Part shown: piece by piece, positions 26,326 through 40,132 of the stretch
Layout of the letters: each line of letters starts with the position of its first letter
Position numbering within the stretch: the stretch's first letter is position 1
Source of the DNA: Caprimulgus europaeus
Taxonomy: Eukaryota; Chordata; Aves; Caprimulgiformes; Caprimulgidae
Assembly: GCA_907165065.1 (NCBI GenBank)
Contig: OU015538.1
Location: forward strand, 17,251,165-17,315,164
Direction: 5' to 3'
DNA length: 64,000 nt
Notes under the pieces: model-generated
Databases searched by the model: none
The model's input: the letters and a program-made list of their open reading frames with translations, nothing else
What the model was told of the DNA's origin: nothing
Translations under genes and position numbers: made by a program

Positions 26326-29300
26326 AGCAGTGAGCTTTTTTATTATTATTATTCCAGTCAGTCAACTGACAACAGCTCCAACCCAGTTAGAAATCCTTTA
26401 AACTGCACTTCAGAAATCACCATCACAATTGCTACTAATTGGCACTTTTGCTGGCAGCCTCAGGAAAAGAAAGAAGCCAGTGACTGAATGGGCCATGGAG
26501 AATGAACTCCCCTTCCCGCCTGTCAGAAATCCTCTCACCAGAACGGGGCTGAAGCACTTTCCTGTACCAGTGGGGTTTTGAAAAACAAACCAAAACCCTC
26601 CCCTAGCCCACTCCATCTCGGCTGTGCCAGTTTGTAACCGGGAAACCTCACCCTCGGGAAACTGAAAGTGTTTCAGGAATCCTAAGAATCATTTAGGATT
26701 TAAATGATTGGTTGTTAGAATATTTTTTTTTAAATGGTTACTCTTTAAGCATGCTGTTGCAGGTTGTCTTTTGTTAGTTTTCTAGCTTATTATTTAAAGG
26801 GAAACAAATGGTCTCAGGCTGGATGAAAGAAAGCTTCGAGCTAGGCCATACCCTGTGAAATCAGAGCTGAGAAGATTAGAAACCAGAATGAACATATTTA
26901 AATGTTTATAATTGTTTTTCTCTCATTTTTAATTAAACTATTAAGTCTATGTGCTGTGATTGCAATCCATACATAACCAACCTCCTAGCCCTCCTTCTCT
27001 GGCACAAACCTTTTTTACACAGATATTGTGAAATCCACAACAACTGTTTTTCTTAAAATTGTATTTCCATTACTTGTTTTCACTTATTTTTGATACCTAG
27101 TTGTATTTTAGGACCACAAAAACAACCCCTAGATTTTATTAGAAGCTTTTTGTGAATCATTTAACTTCAGGAAGACCAGGCTATAACTCAGATTAAGGCA
27201 AAAGCTTGTTTGTGTGTGTGAAACCTGCAGAAATGATGTAAATTACCTAGGTGATTACCCTATTGATTCTTTGATAAAATAGCTTTCCTAATGTGTGGCA
27301 ATTAAAGGATTGTGGCATTCCTTTCTTGAAAGGCACATTATTGCAAGTCAGCCAAACACAAAAATTTAGGTTTGTGCTTTACATGGAAGTTTCACTGCAC
27401 AGCTGGATACACGCAATATTCCCCTGTAACTATTGAATTGCTGACATTGTGAGGCTCGCTAAGCATATAATTAGCATAAATTAAATCAATCTCTCCACTT
27501 TGTTCAAGGAACACTGAAGAAATTATTACACTTATTTCACATATTAATGGGCAAACACCATTTTCCCATTTTGAGCATGTCTTTTTCTGATGAAAGCATC
27601 TCAATGTCAGATGTCCACTAGCTAGAGGACATTTCTGCAGTAAGACAAGGACTTGGGCCCACTGCTTAGAATTCCTTACTATTTTCCCAAATGATGGTTT
27701 AGTAAGACTAAAGTCTATGGACTGCAAAGTTCACCTTATGTTGAACAGGTGGGGAACTGTAGATCAAACATACCATCAGTTCATTGCATGTGTGCCACCT
27801 GAAAAGAGACCTTTAGTCTCTGTAAAGCAGCTGGTTTTGCCAAACAACTGATCTTAGTTGTATCACTGCATAGAAGAGGAAACAACCTGCGCTTGCAAAT
27901 CCCACACAGGACCAGGACTAGAGGTCTGCTGTGTAGTACAGAATTATTTGGACGGTTCCTTGTATGAAGTATCTGATTTACTTCTGCTGTGAGGACAGTG
28001 AAAGTGGAAGTTCAGATATAAAATGCAGTACTTAGCTGCTCAAAAATGATACTGAAATAGCCCAATCTAAAAATTCACTGCTTGTTAATGTAGACACCAG
28101 AACTGTCAAAAAAACATAACCAACCTCAAACCTCTTGTCATTTCAGGTTAATTATGTAATAATTGAACTCCTCTGGTTATTAAAGGTTAAAATGTTCTTA
28201 TAAATATACAGTATACATTGTGTAAATATTATGAAATATAACAGTTTTATGCCAACTTAGTATAAATCAGCAAACAATTGTTTTTGAGATATTGGGAAAA
28301 CAAACTTTAAATCACTTTTTTCTCCCTACAATAGAAGCAGTTGCTAGCAGCATTAAATATTTTTTCTACTTACTGTTTTATTTATTGTTCTGTCAAGCTA
28401 AGAACATTTGAAGTACTTCTGCACTAAATATATTCAACTTATCAAAAATCATGTACAGAATGAGAAGTGTCAGAATTAAATTAGCAAGATTTTTTTTTTC
28501 AGTGTAAGTCATAACAAACAGAGCTTTATATTTGGTGCAGTGTAATTTTTTTTCTTTAAAGTCAAAATTTAACCTTTAAAACTTTAGAATTAAAAAGTAG
28601 AATACTGTTTTTCTGAGGAGGAATTTAGAAACAATATGGTTTTATGCATATAATTTTAATTAATGGAAATTACTGCACAACAGTAATTGAGGCCCATATT
28701 TGATTGACACCAGATATTCAAGTGGAAAATGAGTAATTATGTTGGGTTTTTTTTTAATAAAGGGGCATATTTTTTGTTGAACGTGTTAGTCAACTGCAGC
28801 AAAAATGTGGAGTATGAGAATTAATACCCACAAGTTTTTTATTTAATGAACCTCTATTATTTCAACTGCCAGATGAAAAAGAGGAAATGACTTAACTACA
28901 AAAATATTGACAAAAAATTTCACCAAACTGAATTTCTAAGGGCAGGTGACTTTAATCAGACTGCAATGGACTTTGTAGCATGACTTTTAGTATGCTAGTT
29001 TATACTACCATGAGTAAAATGGTAAAACTGACAGATACTTAACAGAGACAGGTCATTAAAACAGATGATTTTCACCCTCTTGGAGTGATCAGTCAACTAG
29101 AGAGAGCTAAACTATACCCGATATCCAGTATACCGGATTTTCACAAATGCCAGCTATTACAAAATATCTTTGAGATTTTCCCTTGCTACCTATTATCTGG
29201 AGTAAAAAGTAGTCACAATTGCAAATTTAGTTTTAGTAGCAGTTGCTGGTAGCTGGAGTTATAGACCTTGCAGATATTTCTGGAAACTTGCTACACAATC

Positions 29301-29656
29301 ACGTTAGATGAGCAAGAAACAAATATTGCTTGATTGTTACAGTAAAAACTCTGGAGTGGAAGGTATGAAACACTTATTATATTGAATGACTGAAATAAGC
29401 TGAAATTCAGATCACGTCATCGTGACAGACTAACGTTCATGAGCTTTAGCCCTTATGCCAGACAGATATGACAGTAGTAACAGTATAGATAGCAACCTAC
29501 GTTATTATGGAATAATCTAACATAGAAATCTTTTAGTCTATATGATTTGGTTAATTCTTTTACTTTGACTAAGCTGGCAGCAAAATGTTTAGGGATGTTT
29601 GTATTTCATTCTCTCTGATAAGTGTTGTATCCTTAATTCTAACATTACTTTTACAG

Positions 29657-29733
29657 GCATAAGAAAATTGGAATGACTTGCACCAGCACTGACTCCATTT
29701 CAACTATGAGTGAAACCATGTATTACTCTGCAG
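29657..29733 (+). other. Candidate internal exon (77 bp), host gene not identified
   Basis: An acceptor with a branch-like TTCTAAC and a pyrimidine-rich run ending TTACAG (to 29656) lies 77 bases before a consensus donor, CAG|GTGAGTAC at 29734. One frame is open across the exon, beginning after the first base. It gives 25 codons rich in Ser/Thr/Met, containing MTCTSTDSISTMSE, and leaves one base over. I do not recognise the protein. It is the best-formed acceptor/donor pair I noticed in the non-ZNF part of the window. Chance pairing in 64 kb of AT-rich sequence remains possible. Confidence 0.35.
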
Positions 29734-32700
29734 GTGAGTACTCCCTGGCTTGAGTGATATGCTTCCATTTAAGTCCTAAAACCAGGATTATAGAGAAGTG
29801 GAAAACTGACTATAATAATATATCTTTTGGCTGATAAATCCCTTTTTTTTTTTTGTAAATAAAGATGATCTTGCAGACATCTAAAGATGCATTTTAAGAA
29901 GGACAACACTGTACTTGATTTGTATGCCTAATTTGCAGTGCAAAGATAAGAAATCAACTACTTGTTCTTGACTCATTTTCAATGAGCTTGTTATTTGCTC
30001 TGCTCAGTGTTTGTGCAAGAAAAATTGCTCATCAGAAAGTAAAGTAGAAAAGAACAAAGAAAAACATTTTTAGCTTAATTTTAATTTGTGCATGCTGGGT
30101 AAACAGCATGCATTTTCTTGTAAAAATTGGGTTGAAATTGGAGCCATTGAGCTAGGGAGTGTTCAATCTCAGTTTTGCTTGTTTAACCAGTTCTTGATTT
30201 CTATGCAAGTGAATCTAATGCAGTACGGCTTGGGGATGTTTCTTACTGTATTTCATTACAGCTGCTGAAAATTTAAAGCAATTAGCTTCTCATGCTTCTC
30301 TGTTTCTTTTTGTGTAGTGTTCCCTATCATGGGAATGCTCTTATTATCTTGTATGTTAAAGCTCATCAAATTTGTATCCTTGTTTGTCAGGCAAAAATTA
30401 GCTATGAACTACATGAGCTCATCTTGAGTTATGTTATGTAGATGTTTCCTGATTTTACAATATGCTTCTGTTCAAAGATCAACTCATAGATTACTGGTAT
30501 GCCTTAGGGCTTAATAGATGCTCTCAGTTTTGGTTAGTTCATACAAATTTGGACACCAAGCACTTCTTAACATGTGTCCTTCCTGTTGACAAAGTTATTT
30601 GAAGAAACTGCCACGCTGTACAGTAGGACATGGATTCCAACCAGTGAGTTACAGTTCTGAAAGAGAAACTGTACAATGCTCATTTTATTTTGCACAAATG
30701 GAGTGATATTTTAAAATCTGTATGAAACTATTATAGATCCTGATTGTCCCTATATTTTGTGAACTTTCTGATAATTATTCAGATTTAAACTTATCTAAAA
30801 GTGCATACAACTGCCAGAAATAGGCATTTAATTAATTTAAAAAACCTCTCCCAAAATCTCTAGCAGTTTCCTCAGTATATGAGAATTTTTTTTTTCTGTT
30901 TTTCAAGCTACAAACTACAGTAGGGAAACCTATTTAAAATGCTGAAAGTGGTAAGAAATTGCTGTTTCATTAGTCTAAGGAGTGCTGCCAGTGTGCTGCA
31001 ATAATTTCTCAACAATGCAGAGCTTATTTCCGTGTTTTAAACTTGAAATGATGCAAGACTCCAATTCAGTCAGGCTTTGAAACCCTGGATCTGTGTAGAT
31101 TTTCTATTTATAATGAGGCCCACAGACAAAAGGGCTTTCCAACACAAAAGCCAAGTTTTGTTAGAACACACCTGGAGCTATTAACTTCTTCAATAGTTCA
31201 AAATCAGGATGAGACAATAAAACCAAAAGATTTATAAACAGGTCACCCTTTTTGTCACTGTGTCTTTACAGGATATTGAAAGAGCCTTTATTTCAGCTCT
31301 GCTCTCAGTCTGGCAACTCTGACATTGTTACAAGCTCTGTTCGTTCTGCTCTAAGTCCCTAAGATGTTTCTGTCTGCTGCCTCTCAGGCCTCTACATCTG
31401 TCTGCATGTCAGCTCCCTGCTGGGTGTCTCTCATTCTCAATTCTTTCTCCCTTTCTTACCTTATGCCAAAGCAACTTGAGAGTTGGATTAGTTACCCTCT
31501 TAAACTAAGACGAGATATGGAAAAATTACTGCTCTCTACCCTTCTTACAAGGTAACCCAGTCTGCAGTCAGCAGGCCAAGACAAACAGCAGCATATACCC
31601 ACACTTTTCTAAAAAGAATGTTGCAAAATAAGATGCAAACAAGTAAAACACTTTGCAAAATAAATCAGGCTTGTGCACAATGGGAAAATGACAAAAAAAG
31701 AAATCCCTGGCAGAAAAACTAACAGGTATGAAGCTCACACAGTCTACTTTGTTCAAACTAGTAGCCTCAAAAAGGATGAAAAAGGGGGGAAAAATACCCC
31801 AGATGACTGAGACTAAAATTTTGATGAAAACCACTGAACTAGATGAAAACTTATTCTGGAAATGTGAATATGGCTTAAAAACAGTTACATTAACTTTCCT
31901 CCACAATGGACTATAGCCCCACTCAGAATCCCCTGTCTGTGGCACTCCAACACTGTGCATCAACAGTGCAAAGAACACAAACACGGTATCATAATCTCTG
32001 GGTAAGAAACATGAGTCTACACAATCAGGTACATTTCATAGAGACTTATATTCCAGACACGTTAATAGTTCACAGCCTTGGTGTTGGTGAGCAGTAAACC
32101 TGTACTTGAATGTCGTTCTTGTATTCTACCACTTTCTGCATGTATAAAAATACATAGGCAGTACAACTAGCATTTGATTAAAAAAATGAATCCTCTAGTT
32201 GTAAGCATTTCCTATTTAACTTATGTTAAAAACATGACAAAAGCTGCCCAAGAAAAGTTTTTAAAATAGAAAACTTTCTCTCCTGTTCAGTTTTTGCTCT
32301 GTCTGCAACAGTTAACAATGAGCAAGATAACCATGGTGCTCTTTTTGTCACAGAATTTTTCCGTGTAGAAAGGAATGTGCTGCAGACAAATGAAGCCTAC
32401 ATAATAATACAAGTACTACTTCCAGCCTTCTGAATGTGAGAGAAACTCAATCTTGCCAACCAAGGAAAAAACCTGTAACCAGTCCTAGGTGGTTTTTTTC
32501 CTGTAAATGACTGTATGTGGGAATGGCAACCTTTCTTACTGCAGAGGCTGCCTTAGCAGTGCTGACCCTAACCCCTTCTTGCTGATGGAGCAGTTGCAGT
32601 AAGAAGGGTTCTCTGAACCTCTGGCATAGACAAGAAAAGTGCAGCCACATCTGCTCCTTTCCTTGTTTTGTTAGTAGTTAGAATGGACCCTGTTCTTTGC

Positions 32701-35327
32701 ACTCTCTTGAAGACTCAAGTGTCCCCCCAAAAAACTTAAGATAGTATCTAAGGCATTTTATTACATCTTTTATATAAATTTTGCTTCAGGCATTCTATTT
32801 CTTTTAGTTCAGGGGTGGGTTTTGGGTCCTCTTCTTAAAACTGTCATATGGTTAAAATGGAAAGCTTTTTTTGTGGAACACAGTTAGTACTTTACATCTA
32901 AACCTCTGTTCTGCTTTTTGACAGTAAGCTTGAATCTGGTAATCTAACAGAAGGAAAAAGCAGTCTCAGCAGACATGTTCCAACCTTGTGTTCAACCATA
33001 TTAAGAATTAATACTTAGTCTTGCTGTACAACCCAGCTTTAATAAAGCTACCTAAATCCTCTTGGCTGCCTCTTTGGCAGGGCAGCATCAATCAGAGTGC
33101 TCAACTTTTGTATTTGCTAATTCAATAGGCAGCCTGACAAGGCTTTCAGATCTGCGTTTATGGGATAATGAGGCTTTTTACATAGTTTCAATTTTTGCTA
33201 TGTTGACAGAAAAAAAAACATTTTGGAGAACGATGGATTTTAAAAGTATTTTCATAATAAATGCTTCCTGCATACGAATGCTTTTGATAGGACTAACCAT
33301 TTGAACTTACTCTCAAAATGTTTAGTGCATCTCCAGGAACCTGGGACTTGGGATATGCCTCCTTTTTGTAACTGCACTGGCCATTTTGGACAGAGGTGAA
33401 GCTTTAAATCACCATTAGTTTAGAGTAAATATAAATCTAAAATTTCAAAATGAGACAACAGGCTTCTTGTGTCCTTTTTCTTGCATTTTATGTAACTCCT
33501 ACTTCTCTACTTCTTTTTGTCATCTTCACAACCAGTTGATGTTTGGGACTGCACAGAACAGCATTTATCTAACAAAACCCCCAAACAACAGAGTTAGGAA
33601 CTCTTAAATTACAATAAAATTGAGAGTATATGAATATACAGCCTTTTCTCTCATTCTTGATTTTTTTTTTTCCTCACCCTGCTTGCAAAGACCTTGTCTC
33701 TGTAACCTGATAATTTAGTTGTTTCAAGCTCTGCATCCTTTGACATTTACTAAGGTCCTTCATTGATTTATCTTAGTTAAGTACATTCATATGTTGACAG
33801 CTCCTGATAGTTTATTCTTATCTGCCTGATCATGGCTGTACAACCTAATCTCTCTCAATCTTAAAGGAAAGAAATTACCACAAATCAAAGCCCTTAGGTA
33901 ACAAAACAGAAAATTTAGTGGACAAACTTTACAAACTGAATCACCTATTACCTTTCTAAAGCAGTTTTCCCTTACTTCCACAGTTTTTGAAAGAACCTGA
34001 AGAGTGCCCTGAATGGATTTACTATTTAATGAGTTTCAGTTGTGCTACTAGCTCTGTTTGTGAGGTTAATTTGTGAAAAACTTCCATAAACAGATGAATT
34101 TGACACCTTGCTGTTTAAGAGTCATCCTTGTTACTCAGGTCATGAATGGTAGTGCTGATGCTGGCAGGGAGTTAGTCTCCTATAATACCCAGGTGAATGT
34201 AGGTGCCTGTTCACATTAAAAACCATTTCTCATGCAATATACAGTGTTCCTCTAAATGTGAGTTTGTCCTCTGCTGCTGCTGAGCCATCCCTTCACTTCA
34301 CATGCTGCTTTTGCCCAAGGGCATGCTGGTTGCTATTCATAAAGGCTTCACATCAGTGTCCCACTGCTGCCTAATTGCAGCTAGGAACTCAAAAGAGCAG
34401 TACTGTGGCTTTTTCTAATGGGTTGTGGTTAGAAATTCCCATGCATAATATACTGTGGCAGGATATCAGATTCCTGTCACACAACAAAATTCTAGTCAGC
34501 CATTTGAGTTGTAATTGTGTTAACAGCAAATTGGCTGTTCTTGAATTCTTTTTGCCCAGTCACAATTTGTAAAACTATCACAGAGTTTTCAAAGGAGAAG
34601 AATAATCATATTTTCACTAAATGTGTCTATATTTTTCCCTGCCCTGGAAGTACGGTATGCATGGCCATTTCTAAGCCTAGTAATTGAGCAAGTTACTGAC
34701 TCTTGCACTCTCACCACGACTGTAGGTCAGGGATGGTGACAGTTTTGCAGTCTTGAAAAACCTCACTGATCTCTGAAGCCCTGTAATTACAGTAGATTTA
34801 GACAATTATCAGCATTTTTAGCTCCAGTCACTATAGGGTTTGTGACTCAGTCATAAAAATAATCATGCAATGCTGAAACCTGACATATGAGCTCTAACTT
34901 GTAGAGCTATTAGTATTGGGTTAGGCATTTTAAAAGGATGTCAACAGAAGGGTTTTCACATCATAAATATATGACATAGAACAAAAAAGTGTGGAAGCTA
35001 TTATTATTACACCCTTTTCTTGTCAGATCTGTTTCCAAATAAAGTATCTGACACAGTGAAGCAATACTGATGACTGCTGTTACTTAATGCAGCATTGTTG
35101 GTTTGTGTACATATACCTCCAAGCACAGTGAAGCTTTGATTGTCTTTGCATTATATACAATCATTAAATAAAACAAAAATTAGACTACTTATACACAAAT
35201 GTTATACTTTAAACTTTGTTTCTTAATCATTGGATGTCCAAAAGAAGCCAGCTGAAAAAAGGTATAACATTGCTTTATACCAGTCTAACCAGTGGCTTAA
35301 TAAAAAGGAGAGATTATGTAAGAAATA
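29734..35327. other. Noncoding DNA
   Basis: No recognised gene. The minus open frame 31568-31984 (138 codons) is Phe/Ser/Val-rich with no domain and no splice support. The block 33061-33200 has low-AT words and homeobox-like sites suggestive of a conserved element. Confidence 0.6.
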
Positions 35328-35380
<53 letters not shown>

Positions 35381-35410
35381 AATAATAATAATAATCATAA
35401 TCATAATCAT
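35328..35410 (+). repeat. Compound microsatellite: (GAT)n then (AAT)n then CATAAT units
   Basis: An uninterrupted GAT/ATG trinucleotide tract of about 53 bp (35328-35380) passes into AAT units to 35395 and then ATCATA units to 35410. It creates poly-Asp and poly-His open frames on the two strands, which are not genes. It is probably length-polymorphic. Confidence 0.95.
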
Positions 35411-35470
35411 CTACAGCATTATTCACTTTTATTATTATTAATAATAATAATCTACAGCATTATTCACTTT
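35409..35470 (+). repeat. 21-bp perfect direct repeat flanking an AT palindrome
   Basis: The same 21 bases, starting ATCTACAGCATTATTC, occur at 35409-35429 and 35450-35470, 41 bp apart. Between them lies a perfect 18-bp palindrome, ATTATTATTAATAATAAT (35431-35448). This looks like a local tandem duplication, probably replication slippage next to the microsatellite. Confidence 0.9.
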
Positions 35471-36885
35471 CTATTTTCACATTTCAGTGTCTGAACTTGA
35501 GTGTACATATTTATCCATCCTATGTCAATATCTACTTGTAGTGTGAACAGTCTTCATCTGATATCAAGAGTCCAGAATCTTACCTAGTACAATCATCTAT
35601 TTCTGAAGAAAAAAAAAAGACTTAATTGTTTTAAAAATCATTTTTCTTCTTGCATTTTGACTGCTGAATTCAATATATACCAACACATTCACAGCAATTT
35701 CAAAGGAAGTACTTCTCCATCAAAATACAAGGTTAAGTGGGACCAATCAATATAAAATATACAGCAGAGAAAAAACTAGAAAAGCTCAGGTCAGATACTT
35801 TAAGAGATATAAAATGTCATAGTTAATTTTTCATTCTGCTAGACTGGAGAGGGACTACTGAATTATATATGAAAGTGAACTAACAGATAATTTGACATCA
35901 ATGCTGCATAACATTATCTAAAAGAGCACAGTCACTCTGTTATTTACTATCTTACATGCAATATCTGCTAACTAATATATACCCAAACGGAATAACTGAG
36001 CCTTCCAAGCTACAATATTATAGTACAAAATTAATTCTGGGAAATAGAGAAGAAAATGTAAATGGTGGAACCAATGGTTGTAGGCACATATATGCTGTGT
36101 CTGTCATGCCATGTATGTAATGTTCCCATAGGCCATGTAAAACTATTTCTATGCTCAGACTAGGTCTGGCCCATTGCAAATTAAATCATTGTTTTCTACA
36201 GTGTTAAACTTAATCAACTTATTGAAATGAACCTCTGCAAACAACACTTCCTCTGAACTTTATTGTGCCTACTCAATTGCCAAATTGTTTTCCTCATCTT
36301 TAAGAGACTGTTCTTTAAAACACACAAAAAAAGCCCCTCACTTGTTAAAAATATTTTCAAAGGTTTCCTTCTGGTTTTGTTTATCTCAAGTAGTCACCTT
36401 CAGGCTTTTCCAAGCCAAATACAAATAATTACTAGCCTGTGGTAATGGCTACTTACCAGGGAATTGCAAGCACTCACACAAATTTCCTGTCCATCCACTT
36501 TAAAGAAAACATGTCTGCAACAACCTCACAATGCAAAAAGTCTGAATACTGCCTACAATTTTAACTATTAGACAATCTTGCTCTCTTAGATCCTACACTA
36601 GTGATATTTTCTCCTTTGTTTCTACTGAGATGTTTTTCAACTTGTCTTGGTGGTAACTATGGTGACAGTGATGTCAATGAACCGCAGATCAAAATATATT
36701 AGGTAAGATAGAAATGATGAGACCTAGAATTGTATGGAGATTGTGTGATTCTTGGTATGTTAATTTGTATTTAATATTTAATCAAGTAAATTGGGATTTC
36801 ATATATAGAAATACAAAAATACTGGTATCTAACTGGCAGCCATCAACTTTCTGCAGCCTTGAAAATGAATTCAGGATTGGATTAT

Positions 36886-36905
36886 ACACACACACATACA
36901 CACAC
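36886..36905 (+). repeat. Interrupted (AC)n microsatellite
   Basis: AC dinucleotides with a single AT interruption. Confidence 0.9.
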
Positions 36906-38894
36906 TCAAAAAAAAGCATCAGTCATACTAAGCACCCATCTGGAAATTAAATGTCAAAGATAAATGCAAGAGAGGGGAAAAAAAATCAAATCAGAAAGTC
37001 AGTGTGCTTACAGGAAGACACAGTCTGTTCTGAACACAATTACCAAAGAAATGAGATATTTGCTGAGCGCCAAAGACTTGCTTTGATTTTTTTTTTCTTC
37101 ATAGTATGACCACCTAAGTATCTTTTAAAAATATGATCTTTTTTGTAAATTCTCATATAAAAACCTCTTTCTGTGACACCTTTCAGAGGAACTCTGTTCA
37201 GGAAAAAAGTAAACTTACACGTCAGTTTTACAGTTTACAGGTTGCAGTTGCATAAGGAAAAATCTTGATTATTATCTGTGGACATGGATATGTTCTTTCC
37301 CTTCTGTTTCTTGAGTGGATTTCTCCCTTCCACATATGTCTTGTAAGCAACTACCATTAGATGACTGATCAAAAGGGCCACATTGTAAAATGCAAAACTT
37401 CTATGTGCTTTTATGGAATGTAGCAAATTACCAGATTTGTATGTGAAATACTAGTAAGCTCACAGATAAATCGATCTGAAGAAATGGAGAGGTAGAACTA
37501 TAGTTCCATTTCCTTTAAACTTCAAAGAAAAGTAAGGGTTCTTCACTGCATAACTTACTCTAATGGCTTCCTTCAAACAGACTCCTGAAATTTGTGTGAC
37601 AACAATTGATAACCTTCATAATTATATACACAGAGATATTCAAACTTCTGTTAGAAGAAATCACCAGAGCCAGCACATGGGTGGTTGCACAAAACCTGAA
37701 CATTAAGGAGGTTGTTGAAAGAGAAGTTCTGGCAGGTCTTTCTGTGATAATCTAAGGAGTTACCAGCTGTTCCTGCAATGATTCTCCTCAAAGTTCTCAC
37801 ACACAAAGGAGTTGGTGGAAGAACAGTGAGAACAGCTGGTGGTTCTACAGATTCTCACACCCACAGCAGCTGACAAAAGGAAACGTCTGCGTGCATCTTC
37901 AGTAGTTCGTGCACCACTGGAAAACTGAACTTAAATCAGCCTAAGAGTGAGATTCATTAGAGCTTACTTATTAATGCCCTCTGTCACCTGCTGGTATTTT
38001 GGTAATGTGAGATCACCTTTCTTACTGAGATGCTATGAGGAAAACAGCAGTTTTCCTGAAAAAAGGACTAAAATCAGCTCTCTCAAACACATTGTGTTGT
38101 GAAGTCTCTATTTTGATGGAGTTTATCAGTTGTTTGGCCACTTCTCATTTGTCTCAAATGTGAAGCTATGAAATCTTGAAAAATTCACACCAAAATTCAA
38201 GTTTGGGATCTTAATCACATACGTTGCTGGATGCATGGGGCTGACTCCACTTCTGTCAGTTTTTGTATCAGAAGTAGAGATGTATGAATCCAAAGTAATG
38301 AGAAATATGTACTTATGAAACCATGAATATGGCCTAAAATATTTATTTATTACTGTAGTCCTTATTTCATTATTCAGTAGGTCTCGACAGGATGAATAGT
38401 GCTGCTAACAGCGCTGTAATAACTTTCATAATACCTTCCTAAACCTGCAAGTATAAACAAGGTGAAAATTTAATTGAATTTTATCACACACAAACATCAG
38501 CGAATGTAACAGAATGGCTAACCTGAACACTCCTTTATTTAGATTAGGTGTTCATTAATGAGTGATTCAGACATTAGATATATGTCAGATTTGAACTTTT
38601 GGGAAATAATCCTCTAATCTGCAAAAAGTCCTGTATTTGACACAAATTCAACCGTTTTGTACCTTATTGATTTGTCCCTCTGCACAGAGTGAAGCCACCT
38701 CCTTTTTGCCCTGAGAATTTTCCTCACTTGAGAGAAAATGACTGCAATATTGAATGCAGTCATCTTTATTTTCTGATGGTAGCTGTGAATCAAATATAAG
38801 TCAGCCTTGAAACAGTCTGGTTCTTTTTTCCATAGAGCATGAAAATATTTTTACAAACACACTTTGTGAATTAGATTTCAGATAATTTCTTGGG

Positions 38895-38912
38895 AAAAAA
38901 AAAAAAAAAAAA
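38895..38912 (+). repeat. Poly(A) run, 18 bases
   Basis: Eighteen consecutive A. No recognisable retrocopy or LINE end lies upstream, so it is treated as a simple repeat. Similar runs occur at 12259-12272, 16011-16025 and 62623-62645. Confidence 0.9.
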
Positions 38913-40085
38913 GCCCCAAAATATAGTTGACCTCATTTTGAAAAAGAAATAGTAAAAACCATAAGTAAAGGTATGCAATTTCTCTGCAACTTTTAGGAGA
39001 ATGCTTATAGGTGTTATAGTAAAAAGGTGAAGTTCAGATTGTTTTTACTTTTAGTAACAATGTAGGAAAGAAAAGAAATTTGCTAATTAAGTAGGAGAAA
39101 ATATCCTGCTATAGCCATTAGGGAGTAATCTCTATGAGAGCACTACCATAATCAATTAGTGAGGTTGCATTTCTAATTAAGTAAATTCAAGCAATGCAAA
39201 TGGTATATGCTGCAATGCTAGTATTGAATTAATAATTTGTAAATAAGACTGTGGGTAGAAACCACAATGTACAAGTCTTATAAAGAATATACTCTAAAAG
39301 CAATTATACATTCTATTTACTTTAAATTTATTTGACATATTATGACCTTTAGCATAAATGAATTAAACTCACTAAGAAGACTAGAAAACACAGTGTCTGC
39401 CCTGTAGAGAAGCACTTAAAAAATTACCTTTGCTTTAGAAGTGACCACCCAAAATAATTAACATTAAGAATATGACCAATCACTACAATGAAATATTTCT
39501 TCAATTTCTGTTGCAGAAATGAAAGCACTTTTTAAATTATTTTGAACACATATGGGGAGGTAGTAGAAATATAAACCTATTTATCATGCTTCTTCTTGAA
39601 GCAAGCAATTCCAGCATTCATAGGCATCCATATGACTGGTCTATGTTCACTAAGAGCACCCTTTCATAAATAACACTACTGGGTATGACATTTTATTAAA
39701 GTTTCACTATTCTTAAAGTCTTTCTCTAGAAAAATATAATTTCTAATCTAAGAATTGGATTATTTCTAAGATTCTTTCTTACAGGTACAATAGATCAGCT
39801 AATAGCAAGGAGTGACCTGTATCACTCCTATAGACATTGGCTTCAATAGCAATATTGCTGGACATGCACTACTTTGGCTCCTCCACACAGCACTTCACAG
39901 AGCTTGCCCTTTCCACGCTGTAGTTAAGACAGCCTTTCCTCTGGCATACAAAAGTACTCACTACTTTCCTCATTCTGCTGGGAAGAACGAGATTTGTCTT
40001 GGATTTCCTAGATAAATAAAGACCAAGAATAAAATCTTTACTAACAGTGTTGTGCTGCTTTTCCAGTGGCATCTTAATTTTTACT

Positions 40086-40132
40086 CTAGATCTTCAGAAG
40101 TTCTTTCCAACCTATGTATTTCTGTGGTTCTA
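40086..40132 (+). mobile_element. Degraded CR1 3' end
   Basis: AGATCTTCAGAAGTTCTTTCC followed by a TATTTCTGTGGTTCTAG-like end resembles the CR1 terminus 'GATCTTnnAGGTCCCTTCCAACCTnnnnATTCTGTGATTCTnTG' with many substitutions. It is an old, fragmentary copy; no upstream CR1 coding sequence was recognised. Confidence 0.5.

Larger units (their letters stand above)
20871..29656. other. Noncoding DNA between the LTR and the candidate exon
   Basis: Apart from the GC-richer block (25010-25560) and the weak candidate at 26201-26325, nothing gene-like was seen. AT-rich, motif-dense stretches near 27225-27340 and 28640-28720 resemble conserved noncoding elements in character. Confidence 0.6.

Noticed and set aside
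31568..31984. 138-codon minus-strand open frame
   Set aside because: Phe-rich composition expected from A-rich plus-strand DNA; no domain, signal or promoter context recognised.
35216..35494. Open frames with poly-Asp (plus) and poly-His (minus)
   Set aside because: They are produced by the GAT microsatellite; no conserved domain or splice context.
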